Shown here one piece after another: positions 24,242-32,224 of a stretch of 33,973 nucleotides of DNA (the stretch's first letter is position 1; each line of letters opens with the position of its first letter). Under the pieces are notes generated by a model. The model did no database searches. It was not told where the DNA came from and saw nothing but the letters and a program-made list of their open reading frames with translations. Origin of the DNA: Bacteroidales bacterium (GTDB lineage Bacteria > Bacteroidota > Bacteroidia > Bacteroidales > UBA3824); assembly GCA_017544805.1 (NCBI GenBank), contig JAFYDK010000063.1:1-33973 (forward strand), in the 5' to 3' direction. Both the position numbers and the translations under genes were made by a program.

Positions 24242-27004
24242 ATGTCGTTTTTAAAGAAATTTATATTCCCCTTTATGGGAGTATTGTGCTGTGTGCTTTC
24301 GTTGTGTGTAGGTTGCGAAGATGACGAGGACAAGACCGACAATGCGGTTTTAAGAGCCGTGCCGACCGATGCCGGTGTTATCATCAGAACCCAAAACATA
24401 ACGGCTATTGCAGATATTCTCAGCAAAGACAACATAATGTGGAGAGAGTTGAGTAAACTCAAAATGATGAAGCAAGCTGACGGAATAATCCGCACAGCTG
24501 ATAGTGTATTTATGCAATCACCGGAGTTAAGAGCACTTTTAAGAGACAAACAATCCGCATTATCGTTTCATAAAATAGGAAAAGATAAAGTTTACGCTTT
24601 GGCTGCGGTAGAAATCAGCAAAGTGGAGGCTGGAAAAATTGCCGGCATTATCGCTAAAACCGCAAAAACATACAATTTGGAATGTAAACGCACTCCTTAC
24701 GACAAATCTGAAATTTTTATCGTCAGCGACAACAGCGGAATAGGAAAACTATTTTTCTCGTATCACAACGGGATTATGATGTTCTCCTCCTCAAAGTTGA
24801 TGGCAGAAACCGCTATCAGAAATACCAAAACAAATGCTAACGGCATAGGCAAAAACCCAATTTTGAAAAAACTTCTCAAAACAGCGGGCAAAAACGTCAA
24901 TGCCTTTATGATTATAAATTATAGTAATCTCTGCGATATGTTAAAACCCGAACTCAATTCCAAAAAATTTTCGGGCAGTATGGCAAATTTTGCACAATGG
25001 TCGGTTTTGGATATTTCCGTTGACAAAAAAAATGCAATCGGTTCGGGTTATACTTGCGGCAAAGGCGACTGCGAAAATTTTATCGGAATTTTTTCGGGTC
25101 AAAAACCTTTAGGAAACAATTTCATTAAAACTCTGCCCTCCAAAACAACTCATTTTGTTTCTATCGGAATTTCGGATATGTCAGCTTTCAAAAACGATTT
25201 TTCTGATTATCTGAAATCAAAAGATGCTTTTTCTTCGCTTCAAAAAAGCAACGAAAACATAAGGGAAACTTTCGGTGTAAACATTTATGAAAATATCTAC
25301 ACAATGTTTTCCGGCAGAATTACTGAATTTACCTGCGATTATTCCTTTGCATCAAGAGGTTATGACAATTACATCATGATAGAAACCGACGATGCTTCAA
25401 AAGCGGAAAACTTTTTGAGAAAAATTTCGCTCAAATATCAGAAAAATACCAATACGCCGGACGAAAAAATCATTTTTGAGGTTCCATCAATTTCGGGCAA
25501 AAAAATCAAAGCGTATTTTTTTCCCGTCAAAAAACTTTTACCGATGTATTTCGGAAACGTTTTTTCAGGCGAGTATTGCTATTTTGCAGCGTTAAAAAAC
25601 GAAATAATATTTTTTCAATCAGTCAGCAGCTTAAAAGAATACATCGATGCTATCGACAACGGAAAAACCCTTGCCGATAATTCCAATTACAACTCGTTTT
25701 CGGAATTGGTTTATTCTCAAAGCAATATATTCTGTTATTTAGATCCCGCTTATTCACCGGATTTAGTATTGTCGTATCTCAACAAAGAAAACTCCGAAGC
25801 GTACAAAAAAGAAAAAAACAATTTAAAAAATTTCCGCGGACTTGCCGTTCAATACGTCAACAACGACAACGGAATGTTTTACACGAATATTCCTTTGATG
25901 TATTCGCAAATCATTGAAGCAGAAAGGTCTGTTTCATGGTTAGCCCATGTAGATACGGTTGTAAGAAGCAAACCGCAATTAGTGAAAAATCACATAACGG
26001 GCGAAAAAGAAATTTTTGTTCAGGACGAAACCGGCAAAATTTATCTTTTCACCAAAAACGGTGAACGCCTTTGGAAAAAACAACTTCCCGAACCGATTTC
26101 CGGTGAGGTAACGCAAATTGATTATTTTCAAAACGGAAAACTTCAATACCTTTTTGCAACAGGCGGATTTTTGCATTTAATAGACCGCAACGGCAATTAC
26201 GTTGAAAATTTCCCAGTTGCTTTGCCTTCAAGACTTTCAGCAGACATTTCGGTTTTCGATTATGAAAACAACGGAAATTACAGAATTTTTGCACCGTGCT
26301 CCGACAAAAGGCTTTACGTCTACACCAAAGAAGGCAAACAGTTAGAAACATGGAATCCGTTTGTAACAAAGGAAAGTATTATAACTCCCGTACAATATTT
26401 TAATATCAACACCACGGAGTACTTAATTTTTTCCGATAATCTAAAAACGTATATTCTTAACCGCAGAGGCGAGCCGAGAATTTACGTTACTAACAATTTC
26501 CCGAAAGCCAGAAATTCAAGATTTTTCGTTGAAGCACCCGGCGGAATAGAAAATTCGAGATTCGTTACCACAAATTCGTCAGGCGGAGTAGAATACATCC
26601 GTCTTGACGGTAGTTGTAAACAGCTGAATATCAAGCATTATTCGGCTAATCATCATTTTGTCTGCGCTGATATTAATTCGGACGGCGAAAACGAGTATAT
26701 TTTTTCGGACGAAAACATTTTGGAGGTTTTCACCTCTAATGGCAAACTGCTTTTCAATTATTTTTTTGATACGCCCGTAACCACAAAACCTCTGATTTTC
26801 AACTTTGCGGACGGCAAAAAAATAGGCGTTGCCTGTGCCGAAGAAAACAAACTCTATCTCTTTGATTCTAAAGGAAATATCTGCAACGGTTTTCCGATAA
26901 ACGGCTCAACTGAATTCAGCATTACAAGCCTTAACAACCAAGGTAAATACAATGTCCTGACAGGTAGTCAGGAAAATTATTTATACAATTTTTTTATACG
27001 GTAA
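24242..27004 (+). CDS. Large surface lipoprotein with DUF3352-like region and C-terminal beta-propeller
   Basis: 920 residues. The signal peptide ends CVGC with lipid Cys25, followed by EDDEDK, an acidic surface-export signal. Residues about 35-560 look like the DUF3352-type architecture: a start with AVPTDAGVIIRTQN and repeated short AL.F...NGI segments. I base this on general appearance, not a clear motif. From about 575 to the end there are repeated blade-like units ending in phrases such as GKIYLFTKNGERLWKK, FLHLIDRNGNYVENFPV and RLYVYTKEGKQLETW, typical of PQQ/FG-GAP-like beta-propellers. Function unknown. It is probably co-transcribed with the channel gene. Its end overlaps the promoter region of gntR. 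Start choice: the ATG at 24242 gives a complete signal peptide. Confidence 0.8.
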   Translation: MSFLKKFIFPFMGVLCCVLSLCVGCEDDEDKTDNAVLRAVPTDAGVIIRTQNITAIADILSKDNIMWRELSKLKMMKQADGIIRTADSVFMQSPELRALLRDKQSALSFHKIGKDKVYALAAVEISKVEAGKIAGIIAKTAKTYNLECKRTPYDKSEIFIVSDNSGIGKLFFSYHNGIMMFSSSKLMAETAIRNTKTNANGIGKNPILKKLLKTAGKNVNAFMIINYSNLCDMLKPELNSKKFSGSMANFAQWSVLDISVDKKNAIGSGYTCGKGDCENFIGIFSGQKPLGNNFIKTLPSKTTHFVSIGISDMSAFKNDFSDYLKSKDAFSSLQKSNENIRETFGVNIYENIYTMFSGRITEFTCDYSFASRGYDNYIMIETDDASKAENFLRKISLKYQKNTNTPDEKIIFEVPSISGKKIKAYFFPVKKLLPMYFGNVFSGEYCYFAALKNEIIFFQSVSSLKEYIDAIDNGKTLADNSNYNSFSELVYSQSNIFCYLDPAYSPDLVLSYLNKENSEAYKKEKNNLKNFRGLAVQYVNNDNGMFYTNIPLMYSQIIEAERSVSWLAHVDTVVRSKPQLVKNHITGEKEIFVQDETGKIYLFTKNGERLWKKQLPEPISGEVTQIDYFQNGKLQYLFATGGFLHLIDRNGNYVENFPVALPSRLSADISVFDYENNGNYRIFAPCSDKRLYVYTKEGKQLETWNPFVTKESIITPVQYFNINTTEYLIFSDNLKTYILNRRGEPRIYVTNNFPKARNSRFFVEAPGGIENSRFVTTNSSGGVEYIRLDGSCKQLNIKHYSANHHFVCADINSDGENEYIFSDENILEVFTSNGKLLFNYFFDTPVTTKPLIFNFADGKKIGVACAEENKLYLFDSKGNICNGFPINGSTEFSITSLNNQGKYNVLTGSQENYLYNFFIR

Positions 27005-27005
27005 G

Positions 27006-27036
27006 TTGCGCCACTTAAAAATAATTCATATATTTG
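27006..27036 (+). promoter_or_regulatory. Bacteroidetes-type promoter of gntR
   Basis: TTG at 27006-27008 and TATATTTG at 27029-27036, 20 bases apart. It begins right at the end of the upstream lipoprotein gene. Transcription would start at about 27041-27044, within the direct repeat described next. Confidence 0.75.
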
Positions 27037-27054
27037 CAGCACAGAACAGCACAG
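27036..27054 (+). promoter_or_regulatory. Operator-like direct repeat in the gntR promoter
   Basis: GCAGCACAG followed by AACAGCACAG: two copies of (A)CAGCACAG with a 10-bp period, abutting the -7 box and covering the likely transcription start. The same tandem decamer lies in the same place in the xylB promoter (32178-32197). One helical turn between copies suggests a protein-binding site. Confidence 0.55.
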
Positions 27055-27058
27055 ATAT

Positions 27059-28066
27059 ATGACGGTAGATTTTTTTAAAAACATAATCAATTCAGGTTCT
27101 CAGGAACTTAAATACAAACAGATAATTGAAGCGGTAACGCAAGCCGTTCAAGACGGCAGTTTGGCTCAAGGCGAAATTTTACCATCGGTAAACGAGATGA
27201 GTAAAGGTTGCGTTTTGAGCCGTGATACAGTTTATAAGGCATATTCATACCTGAAGAAACACGGACTTATAGAAAGTGTCCCAAACAGAGGGTATTTTGT
27301 TAGCAAACCCGAATGTAAGGTTTTTATGCTTTTGGATACTTTCAAAGCCTACAAAGAGGTTTTGTATCATAGTTTTAGGAAGTCGTTAAGTTCTGATATT
27401 CCGATAGATATACGTTTTCATCACTATAACGTAAACGTTTTTGAAAATTCCGTCAAAGAGTCGCTCGGGCATTACAGCAAATATGTCATAATGAATTTTG
27501 ACAATCCGAAAATCGAAAAAATAATAAGCCGTATTCCCAAAGAAAAACTACTTTTAATAGACTGGAATATTCATTCGAGAGCGGGAGTGAGCAGAATTTG
27601 GCAAGATTTCGGACAAGGCGTTTATGATGCCCTGGCCGAGAATATTTCGCGCGTAAAAAAATACAACAAATTCGTTTTGCTTTATCCGGAATTTACCGAT
27701 CACCCAAAAGAAACAATTGAATATTTCAGAAAATTCTGCGCCGATTATGAAATTAATAGTCAAATACTTTTCTCATTGCAACAATTTGACATCAAAGCCG
27801 GTGAATTGTATCTTTTGGTAAGCGACAGAACATTAGCATTTTTCTTGGAACAATGTCAGGAAAAAGGACTTACTCCCGGAAAGAATGTCGGCGTGATTTC
27901 TTACAACGAAACACCTATGAAAAAATACGTCAGCGGCGGCATAACTGTTTTAAGCACTGATTTTCAGATGATGGGACAAAGGGCGGCAGAGTTCGTATTA
28001 GGTCATAATACAGAAATAACCGACATTAAAATTCCCACAAAAATTTTATTGAGAAATTCTTTGTAA
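27059..28066 (+). CDS. GntR-family transcriptional regulator with LacI-like sugar-binding domain
   Basis: 335 residues. Residues about 12-80 are a GntR winged helix (LKYKQIIEAVTQAVQDG, LPSVNEMS, LSRDTVYKAYSYLKKHGLIES). After the linker, residues about 88-330 resemble a periplasmic-binding-protein fold of the LacI/GalR kind (LLDTFKAYKEVLYHSF, VISYNETPM, STDFQMMGQRAAEFVL). Bacteroidetes use this combination, for example in fucose regulators, to sense sugars or sugar phosphates. Position beside xylB and xylA suggests a pentose or pentose-linked effector. Which one is inference. The start ATG at 27059 leaves a leader of about 15-18 bases. The HTCS gene follows after 27 bases. Confidence 0.88.
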   Translation: MTVDFFKNIINSGSQELKYKQIIEAVTQAVQDGSLAQGEILPSVNEMSKGCVLSRDTVYKAYSYLKKHGLIESVPNRGYFVSKPECKVFMLLDTFKAYKEVLYHSFRKSLSSDIPIDIRFHHYNVNVFENSVKESLGHYSKYVIMNFDNPKIEKIISRIPKEKLLLIDWNIHSRAGVSRIWQDFGQGVYDALAENISRVKKYNKFVLLYPEFTDHPKETIEYFRKFCADYEINSQILFSLQQFDIKAGELYLLVSDRTLAFFLEQCQEKGLTPGKNVGVISYNETPMKKYVSGGITVLSTDFQMMGQRAAEFVLGHNTEITDIKIPTKILLRNSL

Positions 28067-28093
28067 TTTTTTCCCCGAAAAAACGAACTGAAT

Positions 28094-31000
28094 ATGAGAA
28101 AGTTTCTAATATTTTTGTTATATTTTTTATGTATTCCGTATAGGGTTTTCTCCCAAGCGGAATACCTATATAACTATGCTCACGGACTTTCCAACAGTTT
28201 GATAAACGATGTTTTAACCGACAGCGACGGTCTTATTTGGGTGGCAACGCAAGACGGTCTTGACAGATTCGACGGAAAAACTTTTACAAAAGCCCAAATT
28301 CCGCACTCCGGCATAAACAAACTTTATCTTAGAAAAAACGGTGATATGTTAATCGCCACAAGCAAAGGTTTTTTGATACACAATTACAAGACTAACAAAT
28401 TTACAGAAATTCCATTTATCGGTCAAGGAAATAGTATTTTTTATCCTTTTGTATCAGATGTAACGGAAATCAACGACGTTGTGTATCTTACAACCTCAGG
28501 ATACGGACTTTTTACTTTTCAAGAAGGCGATACTTGCCCGAGGGAATTTCCGTCAGAGAATATTTTTAAATCAAGATTTTTGCAAAGCATTTACAGTTTC
28601 GATTCAAAAGAAATTTTCATCGGGTCGTATACCAATAGTTGCTACGTTATCGAAAACGGTAAATTAAAATATAGTTTCAATGATTTAACCGATATTTGCG
28701 ATTTTGAACGCGACAGTCTCGGAAACATTTACGCAGCAAGCCACAAAAACGGACTTTTCCGTATCAGCCCCACTAAAAACGGTTATAAAACCGAATTAAT
28801 ATTAGCAGAGCCGGTAAGTTGCATTTTTTCTGAAGACAACATCGTTTATATCGGGACGGACGGTCTCGGCATGAAAAAATACGATGCGTTAAGTGGTATG
28901 ATTTCAACAATTTCGTGCAAGGACGTACCGTTTGAATTTTCAAAATCGAAAATTCACTCCATAGTTTCTGACAAATCCGGCAATTTGTGGGCAGGCGTTT
29001 ATCAAAAAGGTCTTTTGCTAATTCTAAAAAAATCAGCATTTTTTGAAAATTACGGTTACAGCGTAAACCCTGAAATTTCAATAGGCTCTTCAAGCATAGG
29101 AGCAATGGCTCTCAATAAATCCGATATTTGGATTGCAACCGACGGCGAGGGTATTTACGTCATAGATTCAGTAGGAAAAATTTCGCATTTTGAAATTCAA
29201 GATTCTTTCGGCAAAAATGTAATGTGCAGCGCCATAAGCATGTACAATCAGGACGGGAAATATATGTGGCTCGGGACTTACAATACGGGACTCGTTAAAA
29301 TCGACATAAAAACCCGCAAAACATTAAAAATCTACACCGAAGGCCCCGGCAAAATCACAAGAATGATTAACGCTGGCGACAATAGTTTTTGGTACGCCAC
29401 TTTCGGAGACGGAATCGGAAAATTCGATGTTAATACCGAAAAATTTACTCCCGGAATTTTCATAAATCCGTCATGGACAAATTCGCTTACAACGGATTCT
29501 CACGGCAATTTTTGGCTTGCAACCTGCGACGGACTTTGGTTTGTGGATAGTGCTCAAACGCATTTCAAACGTTACGTAACTTACAACGGCTGGCTGCACG
29601 ACAATAATGTAAACTGCGTTTTTGTTGACTCTGACGGTATCGTCTGGGCAGGCACTAACAGCGGTGTTTTGATTTATAATCCGAAAAACGAGGTCAAAAC
29701 ATATATTTTGGAGACAGTAACAGTTTGCTCGGTTTTGGAAGATTGCAAAGGTTATGTCTGGCTCAGCAGTTATTGCGGACTTTTCCGTTATGACAAAAGG
29801 TCAGGCGAATTACTATCGTTAAAAGCTGTTGACGGTTTGATAGCCAACGAGTTTTCGCGCGGAGCCGGAATTATAACCGCTGACGGTATGCCGTGTTTCG
29901 GTTCGGTTTTGGGAATAACACGCATTAAAAACGATGATTTTACAGATTCGTCCGATTTAGGCGAGGTTTACATAAGTGCGCTGAAAGTAAACGGCAAAAC
30001 CATAAATGCCGGTGATTATTCGGGCAGCACCAAAATTCTCAAAGAAAACATTATCCGTTCAAACGAAATCTGCCTTCAGGAAAGCGACAACAATTTTACC
30101 TTGTCGTTTTGCCTTTCCAACCCCGCTAAAATGCCTCAAATCTCGTTCAGATACCATTTGGAGGGGTTTGACCAAGAATATACGAACACAGAAACCACGC
30201 TTTCTAACGCAACTTACACAAATCTCAAAAGCGGTGAATATATTTTTGAAGTAACGGGTTTTATCGGCACAAGGCACACAAAAGCCAAAAAGTTGAAAAT
30301 CATAATTTATCCGCATTGGTACAAAACCCTTTGGGCTAAAATTTTGTCAGGAATTTTAATATTTGCGATGATGTATTTCATTTTCAAATACTTTAGAGAA
30401 AAATTCCAGCGCAAACAATCCGAAAGAATCAACGAGATGAAAATGCAATTTTTTATTAACATCTCGCATGAAATACGCACGCCTTTAACGCTGATTATCG
30501 ACCCGTTAGAAAAACTTTTGAACAAAAAATGCACTGATAAAGAAACAGCATCACTTTATAAAACAATGCAAATCAACAGCCACAGAATTTTAAGGCTCGT
30601 AACACAACTGCTTGATTTGCGCAAAATTGACAAACATCAAGTTATGATGAAATTCGGCAAAACAGAATTGTGCAGTTTTATAAACGACATTGTTGAAAGT
30701 TGCAAACCAATTATTGAAAGCAAAGAGATTTCGATAAGTCAGACCAGTAACAACAAAGAGATTTATGCTTGGATAGACCCCGAAAATTTTGAGAAAATAA
30801 TTCTCAATCTGCTTTCTAATGCGATAAAATTTTCGCCCGTCGGCGGCAAAATCGACATCAACATTTTGCAAGAAAACACAAAAATTTCCGTCATAATTTC
30901 AGACAACGGCGTCGGACTGAAAGAGGAAGACCTTGAGAGAATTTTTGACAGATTTTATCAAGTAAAATCCGCTCAGACACGTTACTCAACGGGTACGGGC

Positions 31001-32080
31001 GTAGGACTTCACCTTGCAAAATATTTAACGGAACTCCACAAAGGCAGACTTTACGCCGAAAACCGCACCGATTCTCAAGGCAGCCGTTTTATAATAGAGC
31101 TTAAAAACGGCTATGAACATTTGCCCAAAGAGGATTTGGCAGAGCCGACAAACATACTTGAAGTCTCCCCTGTCAGCAAACCTCAACAAGAAGAGTTGTC
31201 AAAAGAAGAGGAAAAGGTTTCCAACAAGCCTGAAAAACACAAAAAACAGAAAAAAAATCTCGTTTTTGTAATTGACGACGAAGAGTCCATAAGACTTTAT
31301 CTTGAAAAACAATTGTCAGAGGATTATGATGTTATGGCATTTGAAAACGGTAAAGCCGCATTTGAAAGCATTCTAAAAGAAAATCCGGCGTTAATAATAT
31401 CGGATATTATGATGCCCGAAATGGACGGTTGGACATTGTGCAAAAAACTTAAACACGATTATCGTACCAATCATATTCCGATTGTACTTTTAACGGCTCT
31501 CACCGATGAGAAAAACAAAACTTTAGGCATCGAAATCGGTGCGGATATGTATTTGGAAAAACCCTTTAACACTGATTATCTGTTAAAAGCGGTAAAAAAT
31601 CTGATTGCCAACCGTCAGAGAGTTGCTGAAAAAATCGAAAACAAATCGGAGAATTATCAGATTGAAAAAATAAAACTGAAATCCCAAGATGAAATCCTTA
31701 TGCAAAAAATCATGCAAATAATTAAGGAAAAAATTTCGTGCCGCGACCTCAACGTTGAAATGTTAGCCGATACAATAGGCGTTTCGAGAGTTCATCTTCA
31801 CAGAAAAATCAAAGAAATGACCGGTCTTACGGCAAGGGATTTCCTAAAGAATATCAGAATGAAGCAGGCGACATATCTTTTAACGGATAGAAACCTGACT
31901 ATCAGCGAGATAGCATACGCCGTAGGATATTCTAATCCGGCACATTTTTCGGCATCTTTCAAGGCCTTTTACGGCGTTACGCCCATGACATACGCTCAAC
32001 AAGAGGCACAAAACTCAAAAAACGCTGAAGAAAAAGCCGTATGGGAAGAAGTTTTCGGTCTGAAATCCAAATCTGAATAA
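28094..32080 (+). CDS. Hybrid two-component system regulator (sensor, kinase, receiver, AraC)
   Basis: 1328 residues spanning the inner membrane. A signal peptide (about 1-20, ending VFSQ) is followed by periplasmic two-component propeller repeats, at least eight of them (for example GLIWVATQDGLDRFDG, GNFWLATCDGLWFVD, GIVWAGTNSGVLIYN). Then come a Y_Y_Y domain (about 655-735), a membrane helix (about 748-768), HisKA with phospho-acceptor His792 in NISHEIRTP, a HATPase domain (NLLSNAIKFS, DNGVGL, GTGVGLHL), a receiver with Asp1104 in SDIMMPEMDG, and an AraC helix-turn-helix (about 1218-1310). All catalytic residues are present. Family members sense polysaccharide fragments in the periplasm and switch on glycan-use genes. 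Its neighbours are gntR and xylB/xylA, so a xylan- or pentose-containing ligand is a reasonable but unproven guess. Confidence 0.95.
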   Translation: MRKFLIFLLYFLCIPYRVFSQAEYLYNYAHGLSNSLINDVLTDSDGLIWVATQDGLDRFDGKTFTKAQIPHSGINKLYLRKNGDMLIATSKGFLIHNYKTNKFTEIPFIGQGNSIFYPFVSDVTEINDVVYLTTSGYGLFTFQEGDTCPREFPSENIFKSRFLQSIYSFDSKEIFIGSYTNSCYVIENGKLKYSFNDLTDICDFERDSLGNIYAASHKNGLFRISPTKNGYKTELILAEPVSCIFSEDNIVYIGTDGLGMKKYDALSGMISTISCKDVPFEFSKSKIHSIVSDKSGNLWAGVYQKGLLLILKKSAFFENYGYSVNPEISIGSSSIGAMALNKSDIWIATDGEGIYVIDSVGKISHFEIQDSFGKNVMCSAISMYNQDGKYMWLGTYNTGLVKIDIKTRKTLKIYTEGPGKITRMINAGDNSFWYATFGDGIGKFDVNTEKFTPGIFINPSWTNSLTTDSHGNFWLATCDGLWFVDSAQTHFKRYVTYNGWLHDNNVNCVFVDSDGIVWAGTNSGVLIYNPKNEVKTYILETVTVCSVLEDCKGYVWLSSYCGLFRYDKRSGELLSLKAVDGLIANEFSRGAGIITADGMPCFGSVLGITRIKNDDFTDSSDLGEVYISALKVNGKTINAGDYSGSTKILKENIIRSNEICLQESDNNFTLSFCLSNPAKMPQISFRYHLEGFDQEYTNTETTLSNATYTNLKSGEYIFEVTGFIGTRHTKAKKLKIIIYPHWYKTLWAKILSGILIFAMMYFIFKYFREKFQRKQSERINEMKMQFFINISHEIRTPLTLIIDPLEKLLNKKCTDKETASLYKTMQINSHRILRLVTQLLDLRKIDKHQVMMKFGKTELCSFINDIVESCKPIIESKEISISQTSNNKEIYAWIDPENFEKIILNLLSNAIKFSPVGGKIDINILQENTKISVIISDNGVGLKEEDLERIFDRFYQVKSAQTRYSTGTGVGLHLAKYLTELHKGRLYAENRTDSQGSRFIIELKNGYEHLPKEDLAEPTNILEVSPVSKPQQEELSKEEEKVSNKPEKHKKQKKNLVFVIDDEESIRLYLEKQLSEDYDVMAFENGKAAFESILKENPALIISDIMMPEMDGWTLCKKLKHDYRTNHIPIVLLTALTDEKNKTLGIEIGADMYLEKPFNTDYLLKAVKNLIANRQRVAEKIENKSENYQIEKIKLKSQDEILMQKIMQIIKEKISCRDLNVEMLADTIGVSRVHLHRKIKEMTGLTARDFLKNIRMKQATYLLTDRNLTISEIAYAVGYSNPAHFSASFKAFYGVTPMTYAQQEAQNSKNAEEKAVWEEVFGLKSKSE

Positions 32081-32131
32081 AGATAATCAACTGAATTTCA
32101 GTCGAAATAAAAAATAATAAAAAAAAAATCA

Positions 32132-32164
32132 TAAAACGTTTTTTTTATCAGAAAAAACGTTTTA
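32132..32164. promoter_or_regulatory. Perfect 13-bp inverted repeat in the xylB promoter, operator-like
   Basis: TAAAACGTTTTTT (32132-32144) and AAAAAACGTTTTA (32152-32164) are exact inverted copies around a 7-base centre. Each arm also holds the palindrome AAAACGTTTT, the two centres being 21 bp apart (two helical turns). The right arm overlaps the start of the -7 box and the left arm covers the -33 position, so a bound repressor would block initiation. Palindromes with a central CG are typical LacI-family sites. It is not a good terminator, since the stem is A/T-rich. Confidence 0.55.
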
Positions 32165-32170
32165 CATTTG
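32163..32170 (+). promoter_or_regulatory. -7 box of xylB-xylA
   Basis: TACATTTG matches TAnnTTTG, 54 bases before the xylB start. No TTG lies 19-21 bases upstream; that position is occupied by the inverted repeat. A weak -33 half fits a regulated promoter. Confidence 0.6.
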
Positions 32171-32177
32171 CAGCGCG

Positions 32178-32197
32178 AACAGCACAGAACAGCACAG
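32178..32197 (+). promoter_or_regulatory. Operator-like tandem decamer in the xylB promoter
   Basis: AACAGCACAG occurs twice head to tail (32178-32187, 32188-32197), starting 7 bases after the -7 box. The gntR promoter has the same element at 27036-27054. A shared binding site for the GntR regulator is the simplest reading. Confidence 0.6.
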
Positions 32198-32224
32198 TTT
32201 AATTAATAAAAATACTATACGACA

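Noticed and set aside
27059..28066. Calling the regulator FucR or XylR
   Set aside because: The architecture is shared by several sugar regulators in the phylum. The GH95 gene is 11 kb away in another unit, and only the xylB promoter repeat ties it to xylose, so no symbol is given.
32081..32164. Terminator after the HTCS gene
   Set aside because: The dyad at 32132-32164 has an A/T-only stem apart from one CG in each arm and is not followed by a T run. It fits an operator better.
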